DNA of 64,000 nt from Lepidostoma basale (GCA_022606425.2 JAHDVF020000900.1:1-64000), one strand, 5' to 3'; positions 29,394 through 42,310 are shown, numbered from the stretch's first letter. The notes: generated by a model from the sequence alone, not told the origin. Translations and numbers: made by a program.

Positions 29394-30245
29394 ATTTATT
29401 TCTTCTTTCGGTGCCGTGTCAGGTTCCCCCAACGTTGGCGATCACTACAGCAAAGGCATCTCTATCCTGCGCCACTTGGAACAGATTCTGAACTCAAATC
29501 AAATCATATCAGTTTATTAACTAAAAAGACATTACAAACAGGAAAATGTTTAAGGCATCTATCGAGTACAGGTAAAATATTATAAAAATACAACATAGTA
29601 CCAGGAACGCATTAGAGATGAAGACGAGATACTTTCTAAAGTCAAGAGTATTTGTCCCCTGAACGTACCTTCACTAATATAAAAGACGTCAATCTCCGAG
29701 GGGACCGCGTTCAGCAGACTAATTGCTCTTCCCACCGGTGTCACCAGAGGCAGATTGGTTCTGGCGGCCGGTTGGTAAAACAATCTGTGCTGTCGCAGAA
29801 ATCTATCAGGGACAAAAAGACCAACACCCTCTAGCACGGCCGAGTTCTCGAAATATTCCCTGATTAATTTAAAGAAATGGGTTATGAAATGCCGTGGGAT
29901 AGAGCCAAGGATAACTACCATACTCCCTCATACACTCTTGTTATTCCTGTCCACTCTTTGATGTTCCGCAGCCAGGACAGCTGCCTTCTACCAACTCTCC
30001 GACGTTCCTCCGCTTTACCCATTAATATCATTTGAAGGAGGTGGTATTTTTCTCCCCTTAGCACATAACCCAAATATGAGACCTTTCTAATTTTCACACT
30101 CGACAACAGCTCTCTATTGGCTCTGGCTCTCTGTAGTACGTCTGCATTACTGACCCTATCGGTCCTCGGTATACAGAGCATTCTGCGGTATATCCACATC
30201 TCGAACGCTTCCAACCGGTTCATTACATTCACTTTCAGAGTTCAT
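29394..30245 (-). mobile_element. LINE-J split by a nested LINE-C
   Basis: LINE-J outer parts are 29394-29480 and 29926-30245. The right part reads NRLEAFEMWIYRRMLCIPRT, RKVSYLGYVLRGEKYHLLQM and RRQLSWLRNIKEWTGIT on the minus strand. LINE-C (29486-29925, same strand) interrupts it. Confidence 0.82.
29486..29925 (-). mobile_element. LINE-C 3' part nested in LINE-J
   Basis: Minus strand: FFKLIREYFENSAVLEGVGL, FVPDRFLRQHRLFYQPAART, PLVTPVGRAISLLNAVPSEI, then STFRGQILLTLES; tail AATAAACTGATATGATTTGA. The frame is open across 113 codons. Confidence 0.88.
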
Positions 30246-30249
30246 AATT

Positions 30250-30945
30250 GTTTTTTGTATTCAATGTTCATGTTGACAAGCAACATTAAAGCGATGACGT
30301 CACAGAATATTTAAAACGTGAATTACTTGCTAAAAATTTGGAACATATTACGCATTGGACTTACGCAGGTTTTGTATATTTATTTTTCTCATTAAATACA
30401 TTGTTTTGAAATGATTTTCCTTTTCACTTGTCAATTATGAAAGAGAAGAAGACGGGAAAATTACATACGTCGATTCTTTACTGTCAATGATCTCGTACAA
30501 ACTGAAATAATTCAATACTACCATAAAAAGTTCCTAAATATATATTTTTTCACTTGTCAAGTATGAAAAATAAGATTTTCACATGTTCACGGTGAATTTA
30601 AATGTTGTCAGTTGTAAAAAATATAGGCAGACAGTTAACAAGAGTTTAAAAGTAGGTTCCTTTATAAAATGGCGAAATTATTTGTTTTGGTTATCAAGAT
30701 AACTGTATTATTTATTTTTTAGTATTTAATTTAATTATTGTATTAATTATGTTAAATCAATCATTTTTTAATCCAAATATTGATTTGGAAGCAATTGACC
30801 CATTATTATAGTTATAAGTCCAACACCATAGTATTGTATAACACATTCCAGCTTAATAATGTCGACTATGACACAAATGACCCACTGTAAATTATATTGT
30901 GCCCAAATTGCCTAACATCATATTTAATTAATATTTCATAAGAAC
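30250..30945. other. AT-rich stretch, nothing recognised
   Basis: No gene visible. CACTTGTCAA(T/G)TATGAAA occurs twice (30424, 30552). The 22-bp minisatellite begins at the right end. Confidence 0.5.
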
Positions 30946-30946
30946 G

Positions 30947-31575
30947 TCGAAAACACAAATAACCCGCCTCGATAACACGAATAACCCACTATGATAACAC
31001 GAATAACCCACTAAGATAACACGAATAACCCACTGCAATAACACGAATAACCTACTGCGATAACACGAATAACCCACTGCGATAACACAAATAACCCGCC
31101 TCGATAACACGAATAACCCACTACGATAACACGAATAACCCACTACGATAACACGAATAACCCATTGCGATAACACGCATAACCCACTGCGATAACACGA
31201 ATAACCCACTATGATAACACGAATAACCCACTGCGATAACACGAATAACCCACTGCGATAACACAAATAACCCGCCTCGATAACACGAATAACCCACTAC
31301 GATAACACGAATAACCCACTACGATAACACGAATAACCCATTGCGATAACACGCATAACCCACTGCGATAACACGAATAACCCACTATGATAACACGAAT
31401 AACCCACTGCGATAACACGAATAACCCACTGCGATAACACAAATAACCCGCCTCGATAACACGAATAACCCACTACGATAACACGAATAACCCACTACGA
31501 TAACACGAATAACCCACTGCGATAACACGAATAACCCACTGCGATAACACGAATAACCCACCACGATAACCCAAC
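30947..31575. repeat. 22-bp minisatellite with 176-bp higher-order period
   Basis: About 28 units of GATAACACGAATAACCCACT plus two variable bases. The variant with AACACAAATAACCCGCCTCG recurs at 31085, 31261 and 31437, exactly 176 bp (8 units) apart, and the variants between recur in the same order. The minus-strand repeat peptides it encodes in all frames are artefacts of 22 not being divisible by 3. Confidence 0.95.
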
Positions 31576-32960
31576 ATTATAGTCATTACATTTTTAAACT
31601 CTAAAATAATATTCTATACTACACTTAAACAAGGATAATCATATCCATTAACTATAAACTTTTACCCAAATAGTTCAGGAAAAAAAACACAAAAAAGCAT
31701 ACACACATATAAAACAAATTACCCACTATGAAATAACACAAATAACACACTTGAATAACACAAATACCCGCCAAGATTGCACAAATAACATACACGGACA
31801 ACACAAATAATACGCCAAGATTACACAAATAACCTACCACGATTACACAAATATTTAATTACATCGATTAGACAAATAACACAATTGGATAATACAAAAA
31901 CCCATCAGGATAATAAAAATAACACACTTTGATAAAACAATAATATGATAATAACCATGATCATAAAATAACCTACAATGGTTACCCAATATTACAGCAA
32001 CGTGTATATAAATAGTTTTTAATAGTAAAATAATAAGTTTTAACCATTATTTCAACGAGCATAATAATATCCACTAACAATAACTGGAAATCAAATATTT
32101 CTGAAGCATAAAATACAAAAATAAAAACGTGCACATAATATGCAAGTAACCCACTATGATAACACAACTAACTCACTAGGTTCACAGAAATAACTTACTA
32201 TAATTACAAAATAATTCACCATGATAACACAAATTACCCACTTCGATGACACAAATTACCCACTATGGTTCTTTAAATAACCCACACGATAACACAAATA
32301 ACTCACTATAACAACACAAATGATTCACCCTGATTACATCTGCTACGATAACACCAATAACCCAATAATAAAAACACAAATATCCCAATATGATAACACA
32401 AATTACCCACTATGATAACACACTTCGATGACACAATTTACCCACTATGAATCTTTAAATAACCCACATGATAACACAAATAACTCACTATAACAACACA
32501 AATAATTCACCATGATTACATACACAATCTACTACGATAACACATATTACATAATAATAAATACACAAATATCCCAATATGATAACACAAATAACACACT
32601 TCTGTTATACAATCAACCTACTATGATAACCCAAATAACAAACACAAATAACCCAATATGATAAACCCAACATCAAATTAACGTGTGTATAAACATTTTT
32701 AATAGTGAAATCATAAGTTTTCCCATACTTAAAAGATGATTAAAAAATGACCAACTTTCAAAATACTTCACCCTAAGATGATAACACACCACACCAAATG
32801 AAAATAATGATAACACATCACACCATTGATCCACTAAAAAGTTAAGAAACCGAAATTTTTAAAAGCTAGCAAGATTAAACCGAAATACATAAAATACAAT
32901 GCGTGCAATCAACCAAAAACAATTATATTTTTAATTCTAAACCAAATTATCTCCCGAAGT
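31576..32960. repeat. Degenerate satellite transition zone
   Basis: Irregular GATAACACAAATAACCCAC words with variable spacing connect the 22-bp array to the 126-bp array. A ~230-bp block (ACACAAATTACCCACTTCGA ... TAACTCACTATAACAACACA) appears twice, near 32225 and 32398. Confidence 0.8.
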
Positions 32961-35900
32961 TATATAATATGTTAAACTGACTAAAATAACCAAAAATTCA
33001 ATATTTAACACAATGCACACAGTAGACCCTCGGTAAATATTTTGAAAGTGATTTACGCAAATAAACACGTTATACAAATTGGCGAAAAACTGGCAAAATT
33101 AACCGAAAATAAGGACAACACATTGCACACAATTGGCCCACGAAAATAATGTTGTTAACTCAATTTATTCATGATAAATATTTCAGTAAACGTGATCCAA
33201 ACATATAAAAATATGCAAAATTAATCGAAACTAATGATAACACATTGCACACGATTAACCCACAATAATAATATTGTCAACAAGATTTACCCACATTCAA
33301 TAACACTTCTATAAAAGATACCCATAATTATGAAAACTGGCAAAATTAATAAAACACAACGATAACCCATTGCATACGATTAACCCACAACAAGAATGTT
33401 ATTAAAAAGATTTACCCACATTCAAAAGCACTTCTATAAAAGCTTCCCAAAATTATGAAAACTGGCAAAATTAACCGAAAATAAAGATAACACATTGCAC
33501 ACAATTAACCCACAATAAGAATATTACCAACAAGATGTACCCACACTCAACAACACTTCTATAAAAGTTACCCAAAATTATAAAAACTGGCAAAATTAAT
33601 CGAAACTAAAACACGTTGCACACGACCGACTCGCAATTAGAATATTATTAAAAAACACGTCAATAAAAGTTACCCGAAGATATAAAAACTGGCAAAATAA
33701 ATAAAATTAAAGATAACACATTGCACACAATTGGCCCACGAAAATGTTTTTGACTCGGATTTACCCATGATAAATACTTCAATAAACGTGACCCAAAGAT
33801 ATAAAAACTGGCAAAATTAATCGAAAGTAATGATAACACATTGCACACGATCGACCCACAATAAGAAAATTGTTAATAAGATTTACCCACATTCAATAAC
33901 ACTACTCCAAATTTAAAAAAAACTGGCAAAATTAATCGAAAGTAATGATATAACACATTGCACACGATCGCCCCACAATAAGAAAATTGTTAATAAGATT
34001 TACCCACATTCAATAACACTACTATAAAGTTACTCCAAATTTAAAAAACTGGCAAAATTAATCGAAAGTAATGATATAACACATTGCACACGATCGACCC
34101 ACAATAAGGAAATTGTTAATAAGATTTACCCACATTCAATAACACTACCATAAAGTTACTCCAAATTTAAAAAACTGGCAAAATTAATCGAATGTAATGA
34201 TATAACACATTGCACACGATCGACCCACAATAAGGAAATTGTTAATAAGATTTACCCACATTCAATAACACTACTATAAAGTTACTCCAAATTTAAAAAA
34301 AAACTGGCAAAATTAATCGAAAGTAATGATACAACACATTGCACACGATCGCCCCACAATAAGAAAATTGTTAATAAGATTTACCCACATTCAATAACAC
34401 TACTATAAAGTTACTCCAAATTTAAAAAACTGGCAAAATTAATCGAAAGTAATGATATAACACATTGCACACGATCGACCCACAATAAGGAAATTGTTAA
34501 TAAGATTTACCCACATTCAATAACACTACCATAAAGTTACTCCAAATTTAAAAAACTGGCAAAATTAATCGAATGTAATGATATAACACATTGCACACGA
34601 TCGACCCACAATAAGGAAATTGTTAATAAGATTTACCCACATTCAATAACACTACCATAAAGTTACTCCAAATTTAAAAAACTGGCAAAATTAATCAGAA
34701 TGTGATATAGCACATTGCACGATCGACCCACAATAAGGAAATTGTTAATAAGATTTACCCACATTCAATAACACTACTATAAAGTTACTCCAAATTTAAA
34801 AACTGCCAAAATTAATCGAAGTAATGATATAACACATTGCACACGATTAACCCACAATAAGAAGATTTAGCCACATTTAACACTACTATAGAAGTTACCC
34901 AAATTAATAAAAACTGCAATATTAATCAAAAACAAAGATAACACATTGCACACGATTCACCCCAATTAGAAGATTTAGCCTCATTCAATAAATATTACTA
35001 CCCACGATAATAATGTTATTAAAAAGATTTACCCACATTCAATAACTTCTATAAAAGACACCCAAAATAAAGAAAACCGGCAATATTAATCAAAAACAAT
35101 GATAACCTATTGCACACGATTAACCCACAAAAATAATATTATTTAACAAGATTTACCCACACTCAATAACACTCCTATAAAAGTAATCAAAAATTATAAA
35201 ATCGAATGTAATGATAACCCATTGCACACGATTGACCCACAATAAGAATATTATTAACAAGATTTACCCACATTCAGTAACACTACTATAAAGTTACCCA
35301 AAGTTATAAAAAACCGGCAATATTAATCAAAAACAATGATAACCTATTGCACACGATTAACCCACAAAAATAATATTATTTAACAAGATTTACCCACACT
35401 CAATAACACTCCTATAAAAGTAATCAAAAATTATAAAATCGAATGTAATGATAACCCATTGCACACGATTGACCCACAATAAGAATATTATTAACAAGAT
35501 TTACCCACATTCAGTAACACTACTATAAAGTTACCCAAAGTTATAAAAAACCGGCAATATTAATCAAAAACAATGATAACCTATTGCACACGATTAACCC
35601 ACAAAAATAATATTATGTAACAAGATTTACCCACACTCAATAACACTTCTATAAAAGTAACCCAAAATTATAAAATCGAATCGAATGTAACGATAAACCA
35701 TTGCACACTATTGACCCACAATAATAATATTAGTATCAAGATTTATCCACATTCAATAACACTCCTATAAAACTAACCCAAAATTATAAAATCGAATCGA
35801 ATGTAATGATAACCCATTGCACACGATTGACCCACAATAATAATTATTATCAAGATTAATTCACATTCAATAACAGTTCTATAAAAGTTACCCAAATTAA

Positions 35901-36715
35901 TATAAACTGACAATATTAATCATAAACAATGATATAACACATTGCACACGATTAACCCGCATTAAGAAGATTAAGCCACATTCAATAACACTTCTATAAA
36001 AGATACCCAATCTAAAAACTGGCAAAATTAATCGAAAGCAATGATAACACATTGCACACGATCGACCCACAATAAGAATATTATTAACAAGATTTACCCA
36101 CACTCAATAGCACTCCTATAAAAGTAACCAAAAATTATAAAATCGAATCGAATCGAATGTAATGATAACCCATTGCACACGATTGACCCACAATAATAAT
36201 ATTATTATCAAGATTTACCCACACTCAATAACCCTCTATAAAAGTTACGAAAATTAATAAAATTGGCAAAATTCATTGAAAGTAATGATATAACACATTG
36301 CACACGATTAACCCACAGATTTAGCCACATCCAATAACACTACTATAAAAGTTACCCAAATTATTAAAAAACTGGCAATATTAATCAAAAACAACAATAA
36401 CACATTGCACACGATTAACCCACGGTAATAATGTTTTTAAAAGATTTATCTACATTCAATACCAACTATAAAAGTTGCCCAAAATTATAAAAAGACTGGC
36501 CAAATTAATCGAAAGTAATGATAACACATTGCACACGATTGACCCACAATAATAATATTATTTAACAAGATTTACCCACACTCAATAACATTCCTATAAA
36601 AGTTACCCAAAATTATTAAAACCCGACAAAATAAACCGAAACTAATGATAACACATTGCACACAATTGACCCACAGTATAAATATTTTGGCGACAAAATA
36701 CCCACAACAACGACT
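32961..36715. repeat. 126-bp satellite array
   Basis: About 28 units of the order AACTGGCAAAATTAATCGAA, ATAACACATTGCACACGAT, CGACCCACAATAAG, AAGATTTACCCACATTCAAT, AACACTACTATAAAGTTA. Spacing of ACATTGCACAC is 126-129 bp at 33953-34590. A two-unit 237-bp period repeats at about 35076, 35313 and 35550. Units at the ends are more diverged than those in the middle. Confidence 0.93.
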
Positions 36716-37072
36716 TCCCTAAAACATTAAAAAAATACTATGATCAAGGGTTTATTTTTGCACAAATAATCAATTATAATAATTTATTAATATTTCGACA
36801 CATTTGTCCTGACACCTGATCGAAGATTTCTCTAAAGAAAAGCCTTATACCATAAATTAATAGATAAAAATAGCGACAAAAAGAAATTCATAGATAACGT
36901 AGCATGAAAGATAGCGCTGTACAAGAAATAGAACTTGTAAACACGGTAGGTACAATGCCGTCTTGAAAGTATTTACCAGGCCGTAATCACATAGATAATA
37001 TTTGCAACATGGAGCTATTGTAGGCCGTTAGTGTGTGCCTCGTGCCGTGATCTCGTATTTTATTTCCATTAT

Positions 37073-37894
37073 AAAAGGCGGGCCACACTGTGGTAAACAA
37101 GCTCTTCAACCGGCGGTTTAAATCTGTGTGGACACTGGCTTGAAACCAAAATTTGTATACTGAATGCGTGTGGATCAAACACGCATTCCACATGTTTAGC
37201 GGTTTGATTCCACCAGTCAGGATCAGTTGCGTAGCGGCATCGCACGGTGTTTCAAATCTTACGAGCTACTTTTCATTATTCTGTAAAATTATTATTTAGA
37301 AATTTTTATTCTTATAAAATGTATATGTCTGTTGACTTTTGGATAGAAACACATATATCTGTCTATCTCTCTGTTTTTACATAAAGTAGGTATTTGAATA
37401 GCGTATTTCGTAAGATTTTTTTTTAATATGAGACCGTAAAAGGCCCTTTGCAGCTCGACCTTGAGTATAAAGATAGAAATAGAAGTATTTTTTTAATTTT
37501 GAATATTAAATTCATATGTATATATCAATCGGTTAGCGGCGAAACAATACGACTGAATCGGTTTTGTTGTTGCATGCAATTAGGTAGGTAATTTAGGGGT
37601 TGAAATTTCAACAAATCGTCCTCAAATTTATTGTGTGAACTGGATGACTAATACTCTTCCCGAAACACTTATAATTAGCCATTTCCATGTCATTGGGTTT
37701 TTACCAAAAGTAGCTCGTAATATCGCACCCTGAAACACCGTGCATCGGTGGAGTGCGGACGTATACGAAAATAGTGTCTGCTGTGGAGAGTTTGTTTTAA
37801 ACCAAGTCTGGACGCTAAACCAACCGCGGGCTCCACAGCTCCCACCAAGGTCACCCTTGTGGAGAGCTTGTTTACCACAGTGTGGCCCGCCTTT
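37073..37894 (-). mobile_element. MITE family with complex subterminal repeats, long copy 2
   Basis: Reverse complement of 12831-13690 over nearly its whole length (for example AAATTTGTATACTGAATGCG and TTGCATGCAATTAGGTAGGT), with the GGCGGGCCACACTGTGG and CACAGTGTGGCCCGCCTTT ends. Small indels separate the copies. Confidence 0.85.
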
Positions 37895-38885
37895 GAATGT
37901 GAAATTAATATTTCTCTAAAAAAATAGCACAATCACCAGTAATTGACCACTTCAGGTTATATTGATACAATACATAGATTTTGTTACATTGTCACATTAT
38001 GAAACACCTTAACATATAAAAATATGTAAATATTCAAAGATTTGCATAAGAAATAACATAAAAAAAACACTTACCACAATTTTCCTTATAAAAAACTACT
38101 AACAATCTCAAAACAACAACGGGAAGACGCACTTTTACCGTTTGACAAGGCACAGTTCAAAACTGATAGTTTTGTTTCTTACCAACAGTTGTCTCTGCCT
38201 ACCTCTTTTGTCATAGTTTCTTGGGATTAAAGATTTTTGACTGGACACATAGAGCAATTCTTATTATATTTTGTTTTATTAACCAACGGTCATTTACTGG
38301 GGGCCGGTCAAATACTGGTGCTTCGACCCTATATTAACTTCAAAATCTGTAACACAGAAAGCTAAAAATTCATAATAATAATGCCCAATGCAATAATATC
38401 TTTTAAAATGTTTATGTTTATTAATTGTTTAAAAAAATTCGCGATATTTTTACCAAAATTGTCTGACATTTGACAGCTGTCAGATCGATGGACCCAGAGT
38501 TATAAACTTAACATTGCGGCTTGATAGCATAGATTCGAGACGGCATTGCGGTAGGTACTTACGAGAAATGTATCTTATCTATGCAAATTGTGAATTATTA
38601 ACATAAGTAAGTACCCGTTGCATCTGTGCTTTATTATATTGGGGTGTTTTTTGTTATTCATATGGTAAAATAGTGTGAAAGTATTTTTCCCTTATTAGAA
38701 GGCACATTCTAATGTAATAGGGTACATTTGCAGTGCGGCTGTACGTTTTACCTCAATCAAATGTAGTTTAGAACGTTTTATATGGCTTTTGAGCACAAAT
38801 TAATTCCAAAATAATGTATAGTTATCAATATATAATATATTTATTTTTTACAATATTCAAAGTATGTTTTTCATTATTAAAATCT
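37895..38885. other. Unassigned intergenic stretch
   Basis: No recognised exon or repeat. A GC-richer patch at 38290-38345 (GGGGCCGGTCAAATACTGGT) and TGACAGCTGTCA at 38470 are the only notable words. Confidence 0.45.
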
Positions 38886-38889
38886 TTTA

Positions 38890-39290
38890 TTAAACAAGCT
38901 AAGAAGGCAGTGCAAAGTGACGTTCTTGTACACACCCCCTTATGTGTGAAAGCGAAACATGGAACTGTCAAAAAGAGATAGCATAATTAATCTGTATATG
39001 CAGATATAAAAAGTGAATGCGGTGCGAATGAAAGTGTTATGAACAAAATAATGAAAGGGTCATTAAGATGGTTTAGAAATGTAAATAATGAACGAATAAA
39101 GAATGGACGAATAAAGAATGATCGAATAAAGAATGAGAATTACAGTTAACAATGAGAAGAAAGAAACAGAGAAAAACGTGGTAAGGTCAAATCAATCAAA
39201 CTTTAAATGTGGACCACGTGAGTGGGAGAACTCGTCGTGCATGCTTGGTACGATGTATGAATGTCGATGATGTGGAACGGCGTTGTGATT
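38890..39290 (+). mobile_element. Highly decayed LINE-A copy
   Basis: AAGCTAAGAAGGCAGTGCAA, GCGGTGCGAATGAAAGTGTT, TGAAAGGGTCATTAAGATGG and GTACGATGTATGAATGTCGA are in LINE-A order, with ATGAACGAATAAAGAATG repeated about three times inside. Confidence 0.7.
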
Positions 39291-39475
39291 TGTTTGTAAT
39301 TTTATTGTATTTAAAAATGGATTCTTATATAATTTTAAAATGTGAATAATAAATATTTATTATATTTTTTGATATTATGTTATATATTTTATAATATATA
39401 TTCATGGGTTTTTGACGAGTTTTTTTATATTAATTAAAACACCGTTTTGACATGATGATGAAGGTATAATACCTT

Positions 39476-39739
39476 AAGGCCGGGCCACACAATGTTTGAA
39501 ACAAACTCTCCACAGGGGTGACCTTGGTGGAGAGCTGTGGAGCCCACGGTTGTTGTAGCGTCCACACACTGTTGTAAACAAGCTCTTCACACGTGGAATG
39601 CGTGTTTAAACGCGCGTCCGTCCACAAAGTTTGTTGAAGGTCAAACGAATTTTGGTTTCAAACAAGTGTCTACACAGTTTTAAACCGCCGGTGGAGACCG
39701 ATGTGGAGAGCTTGTTTAAAACAGTGTGGCCCGCCTTTT
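39476..39739 (+). mobile_element. MITE family with complex subterminal repeats, short copy 2
   Basis: AAGGCCGGGCCACACAATGT to AACAGTGTGGCCCGCCTTTT, about 264 bp, close to 24571-24820 but with an extra GACCGATGTGGAG near the right end. Confidence 0.85.
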
Positions 39740-39768
39740 AGAAACACGTCAGGAAAAAATGGAAAAAA

Positions 39769-39975
39769 AAGTAATAATTAAATAAAACAATGTTTTTTTT
39801 TTTAACTATTTCCACTTTTGTCTTTATTTAGACAGCGACCGGTTTCGCCAGGCTTGCTGGCATCGACAGACTGGTCCGTCGATGCCAGACCAGTCTGTCG
39901 ATGCCAGCGAGCCTGGCGAAACCGGTCGCTGTCTAAATAAACACAAAAGTGGAAGTAGTTAAAAACATCGTTTTA
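39769..39975. repeat. ~205-bp near-perfect palindrome
   Basis: Left arm AATAATTAAATAAAACAATG ... GACAGCGACCGGTTTCGCCA ... GGCATCGACAGACTGGTC. The right arm is its reverse complement (GACCAGTCTGTCGATGCC ... TGGCGAAACCGGTCGCTGTC ... CATCGTTTTATTTAATTATT). Arms are about 100 bp, loop only a few bases. Confidence 0.9.
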
Positions 39976-40530
39976 TTTAATTATTATTTAAAATGAACTT
40001 CCATCAAGAGACTTCAGTAAATCATTTGATTATCGAAAAAAAAAGTGTTTTAATTAATTTAAAATCTGTATTATGGAATTCCGGAAAGAATTACAATTTG
40101 TTAAGAGACATTGTTAACTTACATATTGTTGTTCGGTTTCGAATATATTTATACGAATTAATATTTTTTATTTGTTATTATTATGTATAAATATACGCAT
40201 ATATTTATTTAAATATAATGTGATTTGAAATCTAAATATCAAATTAATTTAGTTGAAATAAACCTTGCTTTAACTAGATTTACCATTATGTATTTATCAG
40301 TGAGTAATACTTACATACTAGTTTAATTAAAAATAAATTATAATAAAATAAACAAAATTTGTGTTTCAATTACCTTCTCCTTTTTCTAAGACTCCTCAAG
40401 ATAATGCAGAGACGATGGACCGCCACACTCTTCCATCTTGACTTCGTAAGATTCCACTTCGACTCGTGACGAACCAACCTGCTTTTAGGCATGCCAGTAG
40501 GCGAAGTACTTAAAGTTGTTATCGTAAACA
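39976..40530. other. AT-rich stretch, mostly unassigned
   Basis: An AT-rich open frame at 39993-40190 has no recognisable product and is probably chance. GATGGACCGCCACACTCTTC at 40410 is a faint LINE-tail word on the minus strand. Confidence 0.4.
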
Positions 40531-40536
40531 AAAAAA

Positions 40537-41036
40537 CTGACTAACCATCACGCCGTCTCCCCGAAGGGGTAGGCAGAAATAATGGACTGCCACACTTTTC
40601 TTTTCTGACATATTTCTCAAGTCGCTTCCTCAACATTCATACATCGTGTCATGCACGCGCGTCGATTTCTCTGACACCTCACACGGCCGACATTCAATAT
40701 TTGATTTATTTGATCGTGCCACGTTTTCCTCGGTCTTCCGATTCTATTTCTAGTTCCATTTACATCGTTAACATATAATTTTATTACCATTCTTTTTTCA
40801 TTCATTCTTTCCATATGTCCAAACCATCTTAATGATCCTTTCATTATTTCGTTCATGACACCATCATTCGCACCGCATTCACTTATTATATTTTCATTCG
40901 ACACTCTATCATATACAGAGTATCCACACATTCGTCTAAGAGATCTCATTTCTACTGCATTTATTCTACTTACATCCTTCTTTTGCCAGTTCCATGCTTC
41001 GCTTTCATACATAAGGGTCGATAGAAGAAGGAAATA
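40537..41036 (-). mobile_element. LINE-A, left half of a head-to-head pair
   Basis: Minus strand, nearly open: LLSTLMYESEAWNWQKKDVS, VSNENIISECGANDGVMNEI, RNRIGRPRKTWHDQIN to MNVEEAT, with a CTAACC tail at 40537. It abuts a plus-strand copy starting at 41043. Confidence 0.9.
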
Positions 41037-41042
41037 AAAAAG

Positions 41043-41560
41043 CCTATCCAAAAAAGCTAAGATGCATAATGGTGTCCTTGTGCCGACGCTTATGTATGGA
41101 AGTGAAGCATGGAACTTGCAAAAGAAGGATGAAGGTAGAATAAATGCAGTAGAAATGAGATCTCTTAGACGAATGTGTGGATACTCTGTATATGATAGAG
41201 TGTCGAATGAAAATATTAAAGTGAATGCGGTGCGAATGAAAGTGTTATGAACAAAATAATGAAAGGGTCGTTAAGATGGTTTGGACACATGGAAATAATG
41301 AGTGAAGACAGAATGGTGAAGAAGGTATATGTAAACGACGTGAACGGAGCTTGAAATAGAGGAAGACCAAGGAAAACGTGGCACGATCAAATCAATCAAA
41401 TATTGAATGTCGGTCACGTGAGGAGTCGGAGAAATCGACGTGCGTGCATGACACGATGTATAAACTTAGAGGAAGCGAGAGAAGTATGTCAGGACAGAAC
41501 AGTGTGCCGTTCCATTCTTTCAGAAAGAATGAGTGAAGAGAGAATGGTGTAGAAGGAATA
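41043..41560 (+). mobile_element. LINE-A variant, right half of a head-to-head pair
   Basis: MHNGVLVPTLMYGSEAWNLQ through RWFGHMEIMSEDRMVKKVYV and CMTRCINLEEAREVCQDRTV, with stops at NGA*NRG. The body is intermediate between LINE-A and LINE-B. The end is scrambled: 41520-41560 repeats AGAATGAGTGAAGAGAGAAT. Confidence 0.85.
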
Positions 41561-41580
41561 AATGTAAATGACGTGAAAAA

Positions 41581-41980
41581 ACTAACTAACTAACCATCAC
41601 GCCATTTCCCCGGAGGGGTAGGCAGAGAGGATGGATCGCCACACTGGCCTGTCCTGGCATACCTCTCGAGCTTCCTCTACATCCATACATCGTACCATGC
41701 ACGCACGTCGATTGTTCTGACTTCGAATGTGGCCGCCTTTTAGTAATTGATTAATTTGGTCATGCCATGTTTTCCTCGGTCGTCCTCGGCTTCTTTTCCC
41801 ACTCACGCTGCTTGTGTACAACTTTTTAACCATTCTACTCTCATCCATTCGTTCCATATGTCCGAACCATCTCAGGGATCATTTTTTAATTTTATTCATG
41901 ATGCAGTCATCTGCCTTACATTTCTTTCTTATTTCACAGAAATAGAGGAAGACCGAGGAAAACGTGGCACGATCAAACAA
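41581..41980 (-). mobile_element. Divergent LINE-A-tailed copy
   Basis: Minus strand: ERMDESRMVKKLYTSSVSGK, RSRGRPRKTWHDQINQLLKG to YPSGEMA, with a TAAC tail at 41581. At 41937 it is joined to a short plus-strand piece, NRGRPRKTWHDQT. Confidence 0.85.
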
Positions 41981-42310
41981 TTTACAAGGAAAAATAAAAA
42001 CAAATGCAAACGCGATATTCAATTTATTTTGTTATAGTAATCAAGCAATCTTTTATATTAAATGTCCTATATAATTATATAAACAATTACAAATGTAACA
42101 TTATAAATAATTTAAAAATATAATAATAATAACATTACACAAAAAAAAAGTTTCATTAAATTATTCAAATTATTCTAAAAATATTATAATAACAAAAATA
42201 TTTATTTAATATAATCCTTTGACTCTTGTAGATTCTATATATAAATAGGATTTTCATAGCTGTGTAAGGAATAAATTAAATTTTAAATAAAATACGCCTA
42301 TAAAAAAAAA
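41981..42310. other. AT-rich stretch, nothing recognised
   Basis: A/T with AATAATAAT runs; no gene or repeat identified. Confidence 0.5.

Noticed and set aside
30928..31442. Long minus-strand open frames coding a CYRSGLFVLSQWVIRVI-type repeat protein
   Set aside because: They follow from a 22-bp unit without stops in one orientation; three units give 22 codons in every frame. There is no start context, splice site or conservation sign.
39993..40190. 65-codon plus-strand ORF MNFHQETSVNHLI
   Set aside because: AT-rich chance frame with no recognisable motif, no splice context and no neighbouring exon.
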